The notes: generated by a model from the sequence alone, not told the origin. A stretch of DNA of 64,000 nucleotides from Ophiostoma sp. CBS 140.51 (GCA_029298735.1 JANSLP010000029.1:62001-126000), one strand, 5' to 3'; counted from the stretch's first letter, positions 48,101 through 61,065 are shown. Program-made: numbers and translations.

Positions 48101-49409
48101 CCATTTCTCCATCATCACTCATTTTAGACCAAAAAAAATCAAGCCTCGATTTATTCCATCTTGCCCATGTTGTCTTTCCCGCTTTCTGTACCCTGTCCTG
48201 TGTTCAGTGCGTTGCCGATGCAGATTTCGGTGTTTCCCCCAGCCGACGCACGGGCCATCCTTATTGTATTTCTTATTTTATTTTACGCTTTTGTTCACAA
48301 CTCTCACTCCATGTTCCCTGGGCTATTAATACGACTGTGACACTCTGACGATGAATGGTCGCCGCGAACTGCAGACACACCAAAATAACAATGACCACAC
48401 GGTCAACGTTGCTTTCGCACACCATGCAGGGCCTGTCTGGCTTGGAGGCGATCGAAATAAATCAAACAAAAGGGACAGAGAAATAAGAGAGAACAAAGGG
48501 TTCAACCGCCACAGTATTGCGCAGTTGATCATTCCCCACGCCGTTACCATATGCGCTCTCCACGAGTATTATGCTTTTCCCACTTGAATATCAGAATACA
48601 CACGGACCACTCGTCCTCATCCTATGATGTCTCAGCCGCCCACCGTTGTCGAGTCTTTTGTTGTCGAGCCTTTTTTTCCTCCATCTTTTCCCCATCCAGC
48701 TGTTTTACTCTGCCAGACCCCCGCTCAAGCCCAGCTTTGAGCCCCCCATCTTTGTACCTAAATCCGTCCATCACCCTCCATTCTTTGTCGGCCTCGTCAC
48801 CCGTTCGTGCACGGCGAACGGTCGGTACCAAGGTTCGCAGGGCCCTGGACCCTTTCCACTTGTGTCTGTCTTATGAGTGTCCTCTTATGGGTGGAGGGTG
48901 GCATGAGCTGTCTCTTTGGTCCTTTCTGGTCTTTTTGGCCGTTTTGGCCTCTTCAACCCTTTCTTAGACCCGGGATTGGGCAAAACAGTCGCCAGCCTCT
49001 TCTTGTTCGCTTCCCGCTTTCGGCCTTATTGTTTTATTTTTAACCTTGCATTGCCGCGTTACCTACACCGTAAATGCAACTCTACTTGACCATTGCTTTC
49101 TTTACACTTATCACCGTATGAACAGACTCGAAATAACCGACTGTAGCTATTATTCGGGATGAACTATGCATAAAGTCTGACGCGCCGGCGCTTGCAGACG
49201 ACAAGAATAGTTCGTATATAAGAAAAATAAAAAGGCAATCGAAGAGAAAAGACAAGGGCCCTTGCCGATACAATTAAAAGGTTGGCGGCCGGTGTTTAAC
49301 GGCATGTGATGAATCGGGGCCGGCAGTGGATCGGTGGTAATGCGGGAGAGATGTGTGAAAGGAAAGCTAATGCAGGTTTATGTCTTTTTGACTTATTTCT
49401 TGTCAACCA
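39074..49409. other. gene-free interval, left part
   Basis: After the RabGAP 3' UTR (T-rich, with an AATAAA at 39531-39536) I find no frame with convincing coding character, no spliced family member, and no recognisable tRNA, rRNA or snRNA. Base composition is more even than in the CT-rich leaders. At about 45620-46340 both strands are open for roughly 700 bp in overlapping frames without similarity to a known family. Most of the interval is unexplained. It may contain non-coding transcripts or decayed sequence, but nothing in it supports a specific call. Confidence 0.45.
39095..39137 (+). repeat. (AG)n microsatellite
   Basis: About 21 uninterrupted AG dinucleotides starting 22 bp after the RabGAP stop codon, hence inside its 3' UTR. 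Confidence 0.9.
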
Positions 49410-49570
49410 TCGTTTTTATTTTAAAAATTTTAAAATATTTTTCTGCCAAAACGAACGTCTTTTTTTGTAAAAAAAAAAATTAAATTAAAAAAAAAAGAAG
49501 AATAAGAAAAAAAGAAGAAGAAGAAGAAAGAAAACAAAAAATAGAGAAAATAAGAAAGTGAATAAGAGAA
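49410..49570. other. very A/T-rich patch with palindrome
   Basis: A short block far more A/T-rich than its surroundings. It contains a perfect 21-bp palindrome at 49417-49437 (TATTTTAAAA-A-TTTTAAAATA) followed by A-rich, AAG-repeated sequence. Such islands can act as replication origins, matrix-attachment sites or nucleosome-free regions. No origin consensus is known for filamentous fungi, so this is only a candidate. Confidence 0.4.
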
Positions 49571-52500
49571 TATATTTACCGAATTGGACGACTGATAAGT
49601 TCCAAAGAAAGATAGATTGAGACAGCGTCTGTGTTCTCTAGCCAATACACCACAAATCTCTCATCGACTCGTAAGAAGATGCACTACACAAATGCGACAG
49701 TATGCAGCCATGCACAGCAATGTCGCAACCCGCCACCACCAGGACAAGAAGGACGTAAAGAAAGAACAACCCGGAAAATAACACATCGAACAGGCACACA
49801 AGAAACACGCAAAAGACAAAAAATACAAAGGGCACAGTGCACAAGAACACAGAATGTCTTAGTCAAACACCATGTGCCGGGCTGTCTCACTGTTTGTTTT
49901 TCTTTCCATGCTTCTTTTTTTCCTCTTGTCGTTTCTTTTTCTTCGACCCTCCTATTTCCCGCGTGCTCGTCACGACTGACAAAACTCGGTCAGAGTCATA
50001 CTTGTACACGTTCCCCTCGCGTCGTTGGTTGTCTTGCCGTCGCGTGTCGCTGTCACCGATCCTCCAACGGCCAAGCCAGATTGTGGAGCGCGTTTTCTTT
50101 TCTTTCCTTTTCTTGCTTTTTTTCCTTCCTTTTACAACAGAGCTTTCTTTACTTCTTCCTCTCCAATCTCCTCCACCTGCCTTGCCTGCCGCATGGACCA
50201 ACGGCCTGGTCAGGCTGGCCCGGAATAAAAAAGGCGTTAAAGCAAGACATCCTGCGTCTCGCGTCCTTGCGCCCTGCGTCCTGCGTCCTGCGCCGGTTTT
50301 ATTTTGGCGGGCAATCGGGCAATCGACATCCCATCTTGCGTCTCCGGCGTGATGCGTGATGTGATGTGCGTTGTACATCTACTCCATACATATGTACCTA
50401 AAATAGGGGCAAGAAAAGGGCGATACGCGTCCAGGATATATAGGAGAAGTGACAAAAATACGGAGCCCCCAGCTGTCGCGCCTTTGATATTCTCTCTTCT
50501 TCCTCTTTTGTTTGTTGTTGATGACGGCCAAGGCATGCAGTTGGGCCGATTTTCTTCTGTGCGTGCATTTGTCCAGTGGTAGTGCAGTTGCAGTGCATAT
50601 ACAGTGGGCTGTCCTGCATATCGTTTGGTTGTTTTTTGTCCTTTGTTGTTTGCCATCCGTATCTGAGGTACTTTCTGTTTCTTCTCCCTTGTCTATTTTA
50701 TTTGTTTTTGATTTCCAATATTCCTGTGACGATTACTGTTTATACGAAGTATGATGTTCCTTCAATGCATCCTCATTTTCTCGTTCTTTTCCCTCTTCAC
50801 CATTCCTCCCTGCCGTCCTTGATCATTTCCTCTCTTCCCCCTCCCATCTGGGGAGAAGCTCGTTTGGTAGCTCGTTGCCTGTTTAGGTGACTCCAAACGA
50901 GCGTTGCCGTTCCTCTCGCCCTCTTTTGCTCTCTCCTGGACTTTTGGAGCACTTTTGGAGCACAAAGACTCCGCTGCATCCTGGGTGCCCTTTCTCTTTT
51001 CAGCGATTTCTGGCGAGGCTTTCCGGGCTTTCTGCAAACGATCTCTTCTCCTCCTTCTCACCTTGGATGGCTTGATACATGTGGATGGAGAATGAAGAAC
51101 AATAGCGCGTTCCAGACGGACGCCTCCGTAATCGACTGGCCGTTGGCTTTCCTTATCCCTGCTAGTCTCATTTTTTGTCCAGTTTTTTCTGCTTTTCAGT
51201 CTCGTCTTTTTGAACTTTGAGCGCTCTTTTTCTCTTTTTGTGCTGGCTCCATCGGCTGGGCTTCAACGTCGAAGCTAAAACCGCGGTTTGCCCTGCCCAT
51301 GTGCTCGTCCAGGTGTGCTCGTGCCAACAGCGCTCGCTTTTGGCCCGTTTTGTCCTTTCTCACTGCACATCGGACATGGGTCTAGGGTCGATCAGGGGAA
51401 TTTTGGATGGAGAAAGGGAGGGTGAGGCACTGAGGAGCAGTGAGGAGGCCTGACTGAACCCGGACCTGGACCTGGGGCGGCGTCACAGGGAAACAAATGT
51501 GGATACTGACAGGCCTTTCAATGATTTCACGAACTCTTTTGGACTGTTCATGTGGCACGGTGCGATCTTTGTCTTTGATTTTTTTTGACTTTTTTTTTGT
51601 TGCCTGTGAGGCTTTTCAATTTCCTCGCCCAATTCTTGCCTGCCATTTCCTCCTGCCCACACCCCCAGAGCCATGGCCGGCTGCCGCATGGTTTCACCCA
51701 TCCAGCCCTGATCGGACTGTTGTAACCTTTGGGAGGTATCGGGCAAAGTCGGTGGCTGGCCTGGACCTGGCCCTGGCCGCTTGAACTGGCCGCGTTCCTT
51801 TTCTTGCTCGTTATTGACTGTTGTATCTGGCCGTACGAGTTAACGAGAACGACTTTGATGATTTTCCCGCGTGCCTTTATCCCGTGACAATGTGACGATA
51901 CAACGTCGCCTTGCTCGTTTAATGTTTATGATTTAGCTGATGTTGATATTCTGACGGTCATACAGCCTGTGTAATTCCACCACTGAAGTAGCGTTGTGAC
52001 ATATCTACGGAGTAAGGGTACATGAAGTGTCACCATAAATACGTGACATAACATGTACATATCTTGCCGTGCTCAACCGTTTCTTTTTACCTCCCCTCTT
52101 TTACCTACGCCGGGCCCTCTTTTGGGCCTCGATTTGGGCCTCCAGGTCGCCATTCTGGCCTCGCGTTTTTGGCTCTGGCCCTCTCTTTTTGTTTTTGTTA
52201 ATATATGGCCTGGGCAATAACGAAATAAAAATAAACAACAAGACTCAAGTAAAAAGAGAACCTAACCAAAGGCACGTCTTTTCTGGCCTCCCGCCATTTC
52301 CGCGTCTGCTTGTTCCGTGGTTCACAATCCCACCACACAACAATATTCCGGGGGAACCATCCGATGACAACGCGACAGCACACAAAATTTAGAGTAAAAA
52401 ATAGCTAAAAAGACTGGCCGTTCCGACGTCCTGAGTATTGCTGGTTTTTCGGTTTGTCTGCAGGGAGGTGCTTTTTATCCAACGGCAGCCTTTCCTATCT

Positions 52501-54700
52501 GACAACCACCACACCGAAGAGGCTAAGAGACCCGCGTGTGCTGCACGATGAAATTGGCAAGGACTTTAGCAGGTGAAAAAAGCGTGGCATCGGTGTGGAG
52601 GGCGGACCAACTTGCTTTTTTGATGTTTCGTTTCGAGTTTTTTTTCTAGCTCTTTGATTTGTCCATTTTGTCAATCCTTCTCGTCTTCTTTCTTCTTTTC
52701 ATCTTTGTCACTGTTTCCCTTTCCGAATATTCGTAACTTTATCCTTGTTTGTTTGTTTCTCTTTTTTCTTTTCTTCTCTCACCATTTCTGTTCACATCTC
52801 CAGCGAAATGCTGTTATCAGGTGAGACAAAGGGATCGTGGCCTGGTTAAGAGAATTGGTGTTGGTATTCATAACTCATGTGCAATATGCTGTATTTTGTG
52901 TACGAGGTAAGTCCCTCATAAAATGTGTGCATCTGTATATGTCAATACTTGCTAAGAAACTTGCCATACAATAAATATATCATATTCTCCATCGCGGTGC
53001 TCATGGTCCGTGCAACGGGAAAGTACGCCGAATTGCAGACTCGTTGCTTCCTCAAAAGACAACCCACAACCCACCTTTCGAGGCGAGCTAGCGCACACCT
53101 GGGGCCATGAAAAATAGGAATGAGCTCGAAACGCACACAAGAGCCACAGCCCAGGAATCCAGCTATGGAGCAGGACCCAACCCCTAGCAGTTGCAGGCGC
53201 AAAGGGTCCGCTCCTGCCCCCTTCATCTCTCTTGGTCGCCGGTCGTCCCAGACACGCGCTGTGTGGTCTCCGTCTTTCCTAATTGGGCATTTGTTTGGCT
53301 AGGGACATTCTTTTCTTCTTTTTGACATCGTTGGCGTTTTGCGACTTTTTGTACTTGTATCTTTGTCGGCGTCAATCGCTTTCTTGTGCTTCTTTGTCCC
53401 TTCCAATATATTGATTGCCAAGTGGAAACTAAGTACAGGTACTATTGCAGCCTCGTTGGCTCCTTCCTTTCGACGAATTATCCTTTAATATGCCCGCCAT
53501 CGTGCCTGCCTGTAAACACCCCCTTAAATTCATAAACAGTGATCGCTCTTTCCGCAATGCGCAACGACAACCACACACAGTAGGACAGGATACTTTCGTA
53601 GGATACTTGTACTTACCCGTTTCGTGCTGACAGAGATCACTGCAGATTCCCAAATCGCCGCCTGTGGATTCCGCAACTGCAACCGCCGCCGCCACGCCAC
53701 GCCAGCTCTTGCCCTTTCCGCGGACGCGCGACAAAAGTCTCCAAAAAGGGCGCTTTCTCAAACAGGCGGAACAAGACACACTCAACTAACACGAATACTA
53801 ACCCGCCAAAACAACACATCTCCGCACTGCAAGCTAACTGGCAACTGCTGGACTGCCCCTTCCTCCACCCATGCACATGCCTTTGCGGAGGAAGGAGCTC
53901 CCTTCAGTTACGACGTAATCATGATCCTTGCCCTGTAGGCCAGCCTCAGCTTTGCCCAACCTGCCAGACACGAACTGGGATGCACATCTTCTGACGCCTC
54001 ACACGCCTCAGACTCCTTGCACATACACAGTACAAAGTACGGCGCAGCAAGCCACGCATCGAGCGCGCATCTTGCAAGGTTTTATCCCTTTCTTTATTAC
54101 GACATACGTAGTTTGTGCTTTTGCACCGAGTACGACCACGCCGCCGCCACTTTTACCTCCACTACTCAGTAAGATACACTCTCTTTTCTCTCTTGGCCTG
54201 CCTCTCGTGCTTGCTCGCCGCCATGGCCGCCACCCGCTTGGGCCAAGCCCGAGCCTGGGATCCCCGGTGACAACCACGGTGCATATGGATCTCATGCACT
54301 TTGTCTATCTTACGAGCACGGAAAGCAAATAAGACCTAGCTGCCACTCTGCTGCACATTTCTGCAACTCTTCCCAAGCACAAAGCACGAGAAGACGAGAT
54401 GATGTGGGCAGCAGAAGAGCACAGAACAGGCCTCGCGTCGCCCAGTCACTCATGGCAGATGCCAAAATCCCCAAACTCCCAAGCGACGCACAAAGCCATG
54501 ACGAGTACGCCGGGACGTGCAGCCTCTGCAGAGCGCGAGAGGCGGTTTGCCGTATGCAAAGACGTCGTGGAAGATCCAATGCCTGTCCTGTCCTGTTCTG
54601 TTCAGGCCGGCAGGATAGCGCCAACTGACACCGGCGGCGCATTTCTTTGCTGCGGTGCTCATCCACATTTCCTGTACACATTGTAAACTACTCGTATCTT
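49571..54700. other. gene-free interval, middle part
   Basis: Only short overlapping frames of low complexity. Pyrimidine-rich segments on the plus strand (about 49880-50180, 50660-51060, 52620-52800) alternate with mixed sequence. No domain, signature motif or RNA gene was recognised. Confidence 0.45.
50251..50294 (+). repeat. CCTGCGT minisatellite
   Basis: Degenerate tandem copies of a 7-bp CCTGCGT unit, the last two exact. Non-coding surroundings. Confidence 0.6.
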
Positions 54701-57700
54701 GTGGGCACAGCGTATTTTTTAGACTCGAGATTTTTTGTGTATTCTACTTTACCCTCCTTCCCTCCCACTCTTCTTCTCAGGCGCTGGCCGCGTCTAACAG
54801 CCGCATTGCACCCGCCTTTTGCCCTTTTTTTATGTTGTGCACGTCTACGGCACGGCGAACAGGTCATGGCTCAGCTTTCAACAGCGGCCCGCACTCTGTT
54901 TCTACGAAGTATTATTCTTTTACTTTCTGTCTCTGTGTCTCTGCCTCTTTTTCTTGTCCTGTTGTTTATGCTTTCCCTTTCCCCATCCGTGTACTTACAC
55001 GCCCCCTCCCCTCTCGCTCTCACCCCCTCTCCCATCCACTCCCATCTCGCCTCCTGCCGGGTACGTCGTTTACGCTGAAGGGATCTGCTCCAGCATCCTT
55101 GTCAACCGTCGTCCGTCTGCCTCCGTCCTCCAAACTCGACACAAACTGACATCCAGCTCAGGTGCCTCCACTAAACCGACTTGGAACTAGGGCTGCCGAA
55201 CGCACCCTTTCTCTCTCATGGACCCAAAAACATAAAACAGATAATAAACGGCCAGGCCTGGCCTGGCCACAACTGCTCTCTCACCAACCCACCCCCCTGC
55301 CCCCTTCTTTCTGTTCCCTTGTCCCTCCTCCTCCCCACAACGACAGCTCGAAACCAGCCTTGTCTCTCCCGGTCGCGTGGGAAACTTTGGAGTGGCCGCC
55401 AACAGCGGCGGTCGTTTAAAATAGGAAAAAGGCAACAGGAGGGGGTTCCAGATACACACACATAAGGAAAATAGATAAAAGGATCACGCAGAGAAACCCA
55501 AAAGGGAATAAAAGGAAAATAAGAGGGGCAAGTGACAGGACAAGGTTTGTAACGAAAGACAAGAAAAGAGGAAAAAAACGCAAAGACGAGAAGATGACCG
55601 TAAAGAAACAGAACTGGACAGAAGGCCGAAGACACAAAACGAGGACAGCTCTTACGAAAAGGCCGAAAGAAGTATTAGTTGCAACACGAAGAGCCCTCTC
55701 CATTCTCCGTCCCCGGTCCACAGTCTGTGTCTTTCCCTTGCAACTTTGAACTTGCATAACCCTCTCATCGCTGCGCCTGTCGTCAACTTGCGTTTCTCTC
55801 ATCCGCATCTCTCACTCTATTTTGCTTTCGTTGCTTGACTCTTGCGTTCCGCCGTATGCTCCATTCTCACCACACCCCCTCTCCCTTCTCTCTACCCCCT
55901 CCCCTTGCCATGCTTCTTCACCCTGGCAAGTAAACCCACCGCCGCCCGCCGTCCTCAACTCGTTCTGCCTCGCCGTCTGTGTCTCTTTTGCCTCCCTCTA
56001 CCCCTGTTCTTGGGTATCCTGTATCACACTCTTTGTATCTAAGCCCAGCCCACAGAAAATCAACATAACCCGACCTACCGGCGGCAGTCCGTGCTGCCTC
56101 GCAGTCCTTGTCCATTCTCGGTCGGGTCTCTGGCGTCTTTTCTCCGTGCCACACGTTCTCGTTTGTTCGTTTCTGATATTATTATTTTCTTTCCTCTTTT
56201 ATTTTTTTCGTTGCATTGTCACCTCTTCGCTCCCCGATTCATACACGCCCCTCCGAATACTCCGTCAAAGCCCTGCCAAAACGACAGGCCACGGTACATA
56301 GTAGATCGCCAACACTGCCCTTTTCTCTCACATCGGCTGTCAACCTGTCTGTTCTTTTTTCTTCTGCTTCTCTCCTGGTCCCAGCGCCCAGTGCATGGAC
56401 CAGGTCAAAAGGCAAGCCTCGGCCGAGCCGATCAAAGTCAACCCAGCTGGACCGAAAGCTCACGCAGCAAACGACACTCGCAGCAGACTTGTCGTTCATG
56501 TGCCATTAGATCCTCGTCAACACTAGTTGCCTGCTTTTGCGGAGGGCACACAGCACCCACGAGCCACGGCACTCACGATATCACCAGTGGTTCTTTCCAG
56601 CTTGACCAATAAGCCTGCTTCTCTCCTTTGTTCTTTCCCTCCTTCTTCCCTATCACTCTCTGTTCCTTCCTCTGACTACGAGGCCTTCTCGTTCGCTCCT
56701 TCCTCCCCACCTGTTCTTCAGTTCACTTCAGTTCTCGTTCTGTTAAGCCCTTTTTATTTGATCATCTCCCCGTGGCCCTTTTGCTTCTTGCTTCTGTCAC
56801 CGCCTCTCCCTTTATTCTTCTCAACAGACATTGTTTTGTTGTGGTGCACTGGCACGCGTTGTGCTTTCGACAGACGAATGCTTTTCCGTAACGAATTGCA
56901 AAACATATTTCAGATAGGAAGGAGTAGCCGCCACTGCTACATTTTCTCGACGCACATACGCCCAACTAGGCAGGAAAGGTAAAAGCGAGCCTGGCTCTTT
57001 CCTCACTTGCGCACACTCTCTCACACTCACACGCACACTTCCTTCCCTCTCTGCCTCCCTCGCTCACTCACACCTCCCCCTACCCTACACCACCACTCCA
57101 TCGCTCCTTCCTTCGACTCTGGCCACAGGGCCACCAGCCAGGGTAGTAGCAGGGCCAAACGAAGGAGGGTAAAAAATAAGTTGACACACCAAGACCGAAG
57201 AGGAAAGAAGCTGCATAAGAGAAAAGCAAAGAAAAGGCAAAGAAAAAAGAAGAAAAAGGAAGGAAAGGAAAGAGCGACCAAGAAGAGGCATAAACCTGGA
57301 AACCTCGCAAAAAAGGGGGACGAGGCCGAAAAAAAAAACACGATCTTCTTCCTCTTGTTTTCTTTTCTCCCAAATCTTCAACCTCTCCGACTTGTGCGCC
57401 TTCGTTTCCCCTTCCTCTCTCAACGCACTTTTCCCTTTCCTCTCCACACTTTCTTTTCCTCTTTCTCGACTTCTCGCCTCCTCCTGTCGTCTCTCTTCTC
57501 GTTTCTTGTTTGCCTCCGTTCCACTCGCTCACCTTTTTGTCTGACGGCCACAAGCATACTTCTTTAGCTCACGCCAGCCCAATAATTTCAGTCGTTTCAC
57601 CTTTGCCAGCGACGTCTTGCCGTTCCCTCTCTCGCCCACGCTCGCTTTTTTCATCATTTCTCGACTTTTGCGTCTCTACTGGCCTCTTCTCGTCTCTCGT

Positions 57701-59072
57701 TCACGTCCTTTTTGTCTCACCATTTCCGTCCATTTTGGGTCTTGTTAGTCGCCGCCACCATCCACAGCCATCCACCATCCACCACCGCCGCCGTTGGCCT
57801 GGCCCCTCCCCGTTCGTACCCGCTTCCGGGCCTAACAGCCAGGCGACAGCACCAGAAAAAAGAAACAAAAACCCTCGACAAGTCAAGCGCAGATCAAAAA
57901 GCTCAACTAGGAACCCCATTGATTGCTCCACGCCTCACACCTTACACCCACGGCATCGCTCTTCGTTTCTCCCACACCGGTCGTATTATCCGTTTCCAGT
58001 CCTTTCTTTTCAACGGCCCTTTCCGTGTCATTCGTTCTTTTGCTTTTTGTGAAGCGGCCCGCCAAGAGTAAGGAAAAAAGGACCAACAAGCAAAGGAAAA
58101 TCAAATCGATACCGAAATCCGATCCCCCGACAAGAACAAACTATCGCCTTGTTATCCCGGACTGGATAGCTCAGCCATTGCCTGCGTCTACCTTTCTCTC
58201 GGTTCTTCTTTGATGTTGTCTCTTTCGATGTCCACATGAGTCTCGGCCTGGGGAACGGCGTCTTTCCTTCTTCATCCATCATCCACCCGACCGCTTCGAC
58301 TCGTTCCGTCCTGAGCTGGCCGCCACCTCCACCTCGACTTCAAGCTTGTTTATTTCAAGGTAATAAGACCCTCTTCCCGCTCGAGCACTTGCCCTCTATT
58401 TCTCTCTCTTTCCTGCCATTTTCCTGACTTTCCCATTATCGTTTTCCCTTTCAAGACCGATAAACCCATCTCTTTGCGTCTTTTCGTTTCACGCCTCTGT
58501 ATCCTCCATCATCCTTCCTTACTGTCTCTCGCTGCACGCCTGCCTTGTCTCGTGCTTTCTTTTTCCTGATCCTTTCTCTTGCCCACTTGGGTTACAACGT
58601 GCTCTTTCACCTTTTTTGTTTTGTTGTCTCCTGTACCTGCCTGTACCTGCCACTGGCTGTTTTGCGGCCCCTTGCACTCGCCTTTCTTTTTCTAAACAAC
58701 CCTTCATCGCCTTTAAGCCAACCATTTTGCGCTTGGGATACTTATTCCAGCTTCTTGTCGTCTTGATTCGTCGATCGCATCTGTCACTCCATCCAGACCG
58801 CCTCCACCGCACCCTTAGCTCCTGTTTCCTGTCGTCTTGTCTTCCCCTGCCTCCCTCCCCCCTCTTGTATTCTTTACCTGCCGCCACATCGATCTCTGTT
58901 TATCAATCCTTATTTCCCTTCACCTGGATTTTTGGATTTCACCCACTCAGGTGTTTTGTTTTGTGTTTGCAACCCTGCTGGCGCCAAACACCTTTTCTCG
59001 TACCTCCCTTCTCTTTCATAATCCCTCATCCTATCCTCTCCTCGTCTGCGCTCTGCCCTCTCACAAACAGGG
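54701..59072 (+). promoter_or_regulatory. long pyrimidine-rich upstream region of the 59073 gene
   Basis: More than 4 kb with persistent C/T richness on the plus strand, interrupted by a purine block at about 57130-57345 and an A/G-rich one at about 55420-55680. It resembles the leaders before crm1 and the 6118 gene but is longer. Developmental regulators of filamentous fungi often have multi-kilobase leaders, so part may be 5' UTR. The exact transcription start cannot be read. Confidence 0.45.
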
Positions 59073-61065
59073 ATGCTTACCATAAAACAGCCTTTGCACA
59101 ACGGCTACCGGCCCGTCAATGATCTTCCAACTCCGCCAAATACCTCTCAGCCCTCACCGCCCCTACTCTCCTGGGACCGGGACATCCAACACAGCACCGC
59201 TCTCGTCGTATCCCACCATCGAAGTCCGACGATATCCAGTCAGCCAATGTCAGCGCCTCAGCGTGGCTTGCCTCCACCGGCGGCCATGACGCTGGCTCAC
59301 CAGGCACCACCGCCGGGCCCGCCACAAGCATCGCCGCAACTGCATCACCAACCACAACCACCTCAACCTCCTCAGCATCCTCAGCATCCTCAGCATCCTC
59401 AGCATCCCCAGCACTCTCAGCAACAACCAGAGCCACATCCCTTGTCACCTGGCACCCGGCAGCTTCCACCGCCACCGCCATGGCAGCAACATGGTGGGGA
59501 CGAGACGATGCGCGCCTGGCTACTGGCCAAGGCAGAGATAGAAAAACGCCGCGCCGAACAGGAACGAACGCATCAGGAGACACTACGCCTCGAACAACGA
59601 CGGGCCGAACATGAGATTCTCCGGACATCACTCGCCGGTGGCATCCCCCCACCGATGATACCAGTAGTCTTCGCCGGCATGGCCGGGGGTAACTTGCCGC
59701 AGGCCGCTTTGGAATGGGCCCACCAATTCATGTTCCCGCATGGTCCGCCGCCGCCATTACCGCCACCACCTCCTCCGCCACCACCGCATCATATGCAACA
59801 GCAGCAACATCCTCAGCAGCAGCAGCAGCAGCAACAGTCACCACACCCACAACTTCTCCTGACGGGCCCCGGCGGCGGAGGACACCATCTGCAAGAGTCA
59901 CCACGACAGGATCCTCAACAACAGCATCCGACAACGCAACCACCACCGCCGCCGCCTCCACTGCCACCGCAGCAGCAGCAACACCGGCCCCAATCACCGT
60001 ATGGACAGGTGCAATATGGGCCTGGAGGTCGGGAAGGAGGCGGGCCTGGTAGCGGCGGAGGGGGCCCGGGGCCTGGCCCGTCTCAAGGAGGAGCGTTCAT
60101 GCCGCCAAATCCACCGTCGCCAACTCGCCAACGCGGATTCACTTTGCCTGCTAACAGCGGCCGACCTGAGCGAGGACCAGCACCACCAGCCGGAGCTGGC
60201 GGTGGCCCTTCGAACCTGCCCACCTTGAACACTAACGTTGCTCATGGAACCTTTGGACAACAACAGCTTGACTTGCAAGCCTCTCCGCCTATTCTGTTCC
60301 ACCACTGGCAACCTCCAGGTGTAGGAGGGGGGAGTGGTGGAGGGGGCGGAAGCGGCGGAGGTTCCGGAGGGGGCACAGGTGGAAGCGGTGGCGGCCTGAG
60401 AGAGGCTACAGCACCAGGTAAGTCTCGTTGACAAACTCCCAGGGGTCCTTTGACGTGAGTCCATGGCCAATTGGTACTAACTGTTTAAAGTCAGCGAGTC
60501 GCCCAAGAAGCGTAAGGCCACCGGGCCGCAGCAAGCACCACCGCCACCCAGCTCACACCAACGATATCGGTCGCCACCATTCGCTCAAAGTCAAAGCTCA
60601 GGCTCTCTAGGAAACCCGCCGGCCAGTCGACGTAATAGGGGACACGCCCGCCAACGCAGCGATATGTCGTCATATAGAGGACCAGGCCGAGGCGGTTATG
60701 GAAGCGGTGGAGGCGGAGGCGGAGGAGGTGGTGGGAGCGGCGGCCACTCTAGGGGCATGTCGCCATCACCATATTCTTCAGCACCGCCATCTGCGACTGG
60801 TTCTTTGCGAGAGGGAGAGGAAGGGGGAGGGCCGAATCGCCAACAACAACAGCCCTCACAACCCCGGAGCGGAGGGGGACATACCGTATCATCCTTGCTG
60901 TCAGAGGATGTGCCGTCGTCCGGTGGGCCATATAGCCAAGGTCACCGTGACGCACTGGACCGAAGCTCGCGCGGCGGCAGCGAGCGCCGTCGCTCACCCC
61001 ACCGCCAAAGCGATGAGAAGAGGAGAGGAAGCGCAACTGGAGGCCATGGCGAAGGCGGCGACTAG
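59073..61065 (+). CDS. Pro/Gln/Gly-rich, NLS-bearing, probably nuclear protein of unknown function
   Basis: Two exons (59073-60417, 60491-61065), 639 residues. The 73-bp intron has a GTAAGT donor, TACTAAC branch and AAAG acceptor. The start ATG (AGGGATG) opens MLTIKQPLHNGYRP. Low-complexity Pro/His/Gln runs surround one ordered-looking block at residues about 146-221. That block is a charged coiled coil (KAEIEKRRAEQERT) followed by TSLAGGIPPPMIPVVFAGM and QAALEWAHQFM, and its composition suggests a conserved core. A second candidate core is SPPILFHHWQPP. Exon 2 starts with SESPKKRKATG, a classical monopartite NLS (residues 453-457), then Gly-rich, Arg/Ser-rich sequence. I do not recognise the family. 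Composition and NLS suggest a nuclear regulator or RNA/chromatin-associated protein; that is inference. Reading into the intron ends the protein at once (TGA at 60429-60431). Confidence 0.7.
59370..59405 (+). repeat. CCTCAGCAT 9-bp tandem repeat (coding, PQH)
   Basis: Four exact copies inside exon 1, encoding a PQH tripeptide repeat, flanked by degenerate copies. In-frame expansion or contraction would not break the protein. Confidence 0.85.
59741..59838 (+). repeat. coding poly-Pro then poly-Gln tract
   Basis: CCG/CCA/CCT codons for a Pro run are followed by CAG/CAA codons for a Gln run, both trinucleotide-repeat-like. A further Pro/Gln tract follows at about 59938-59985. Confidence 0.75.
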
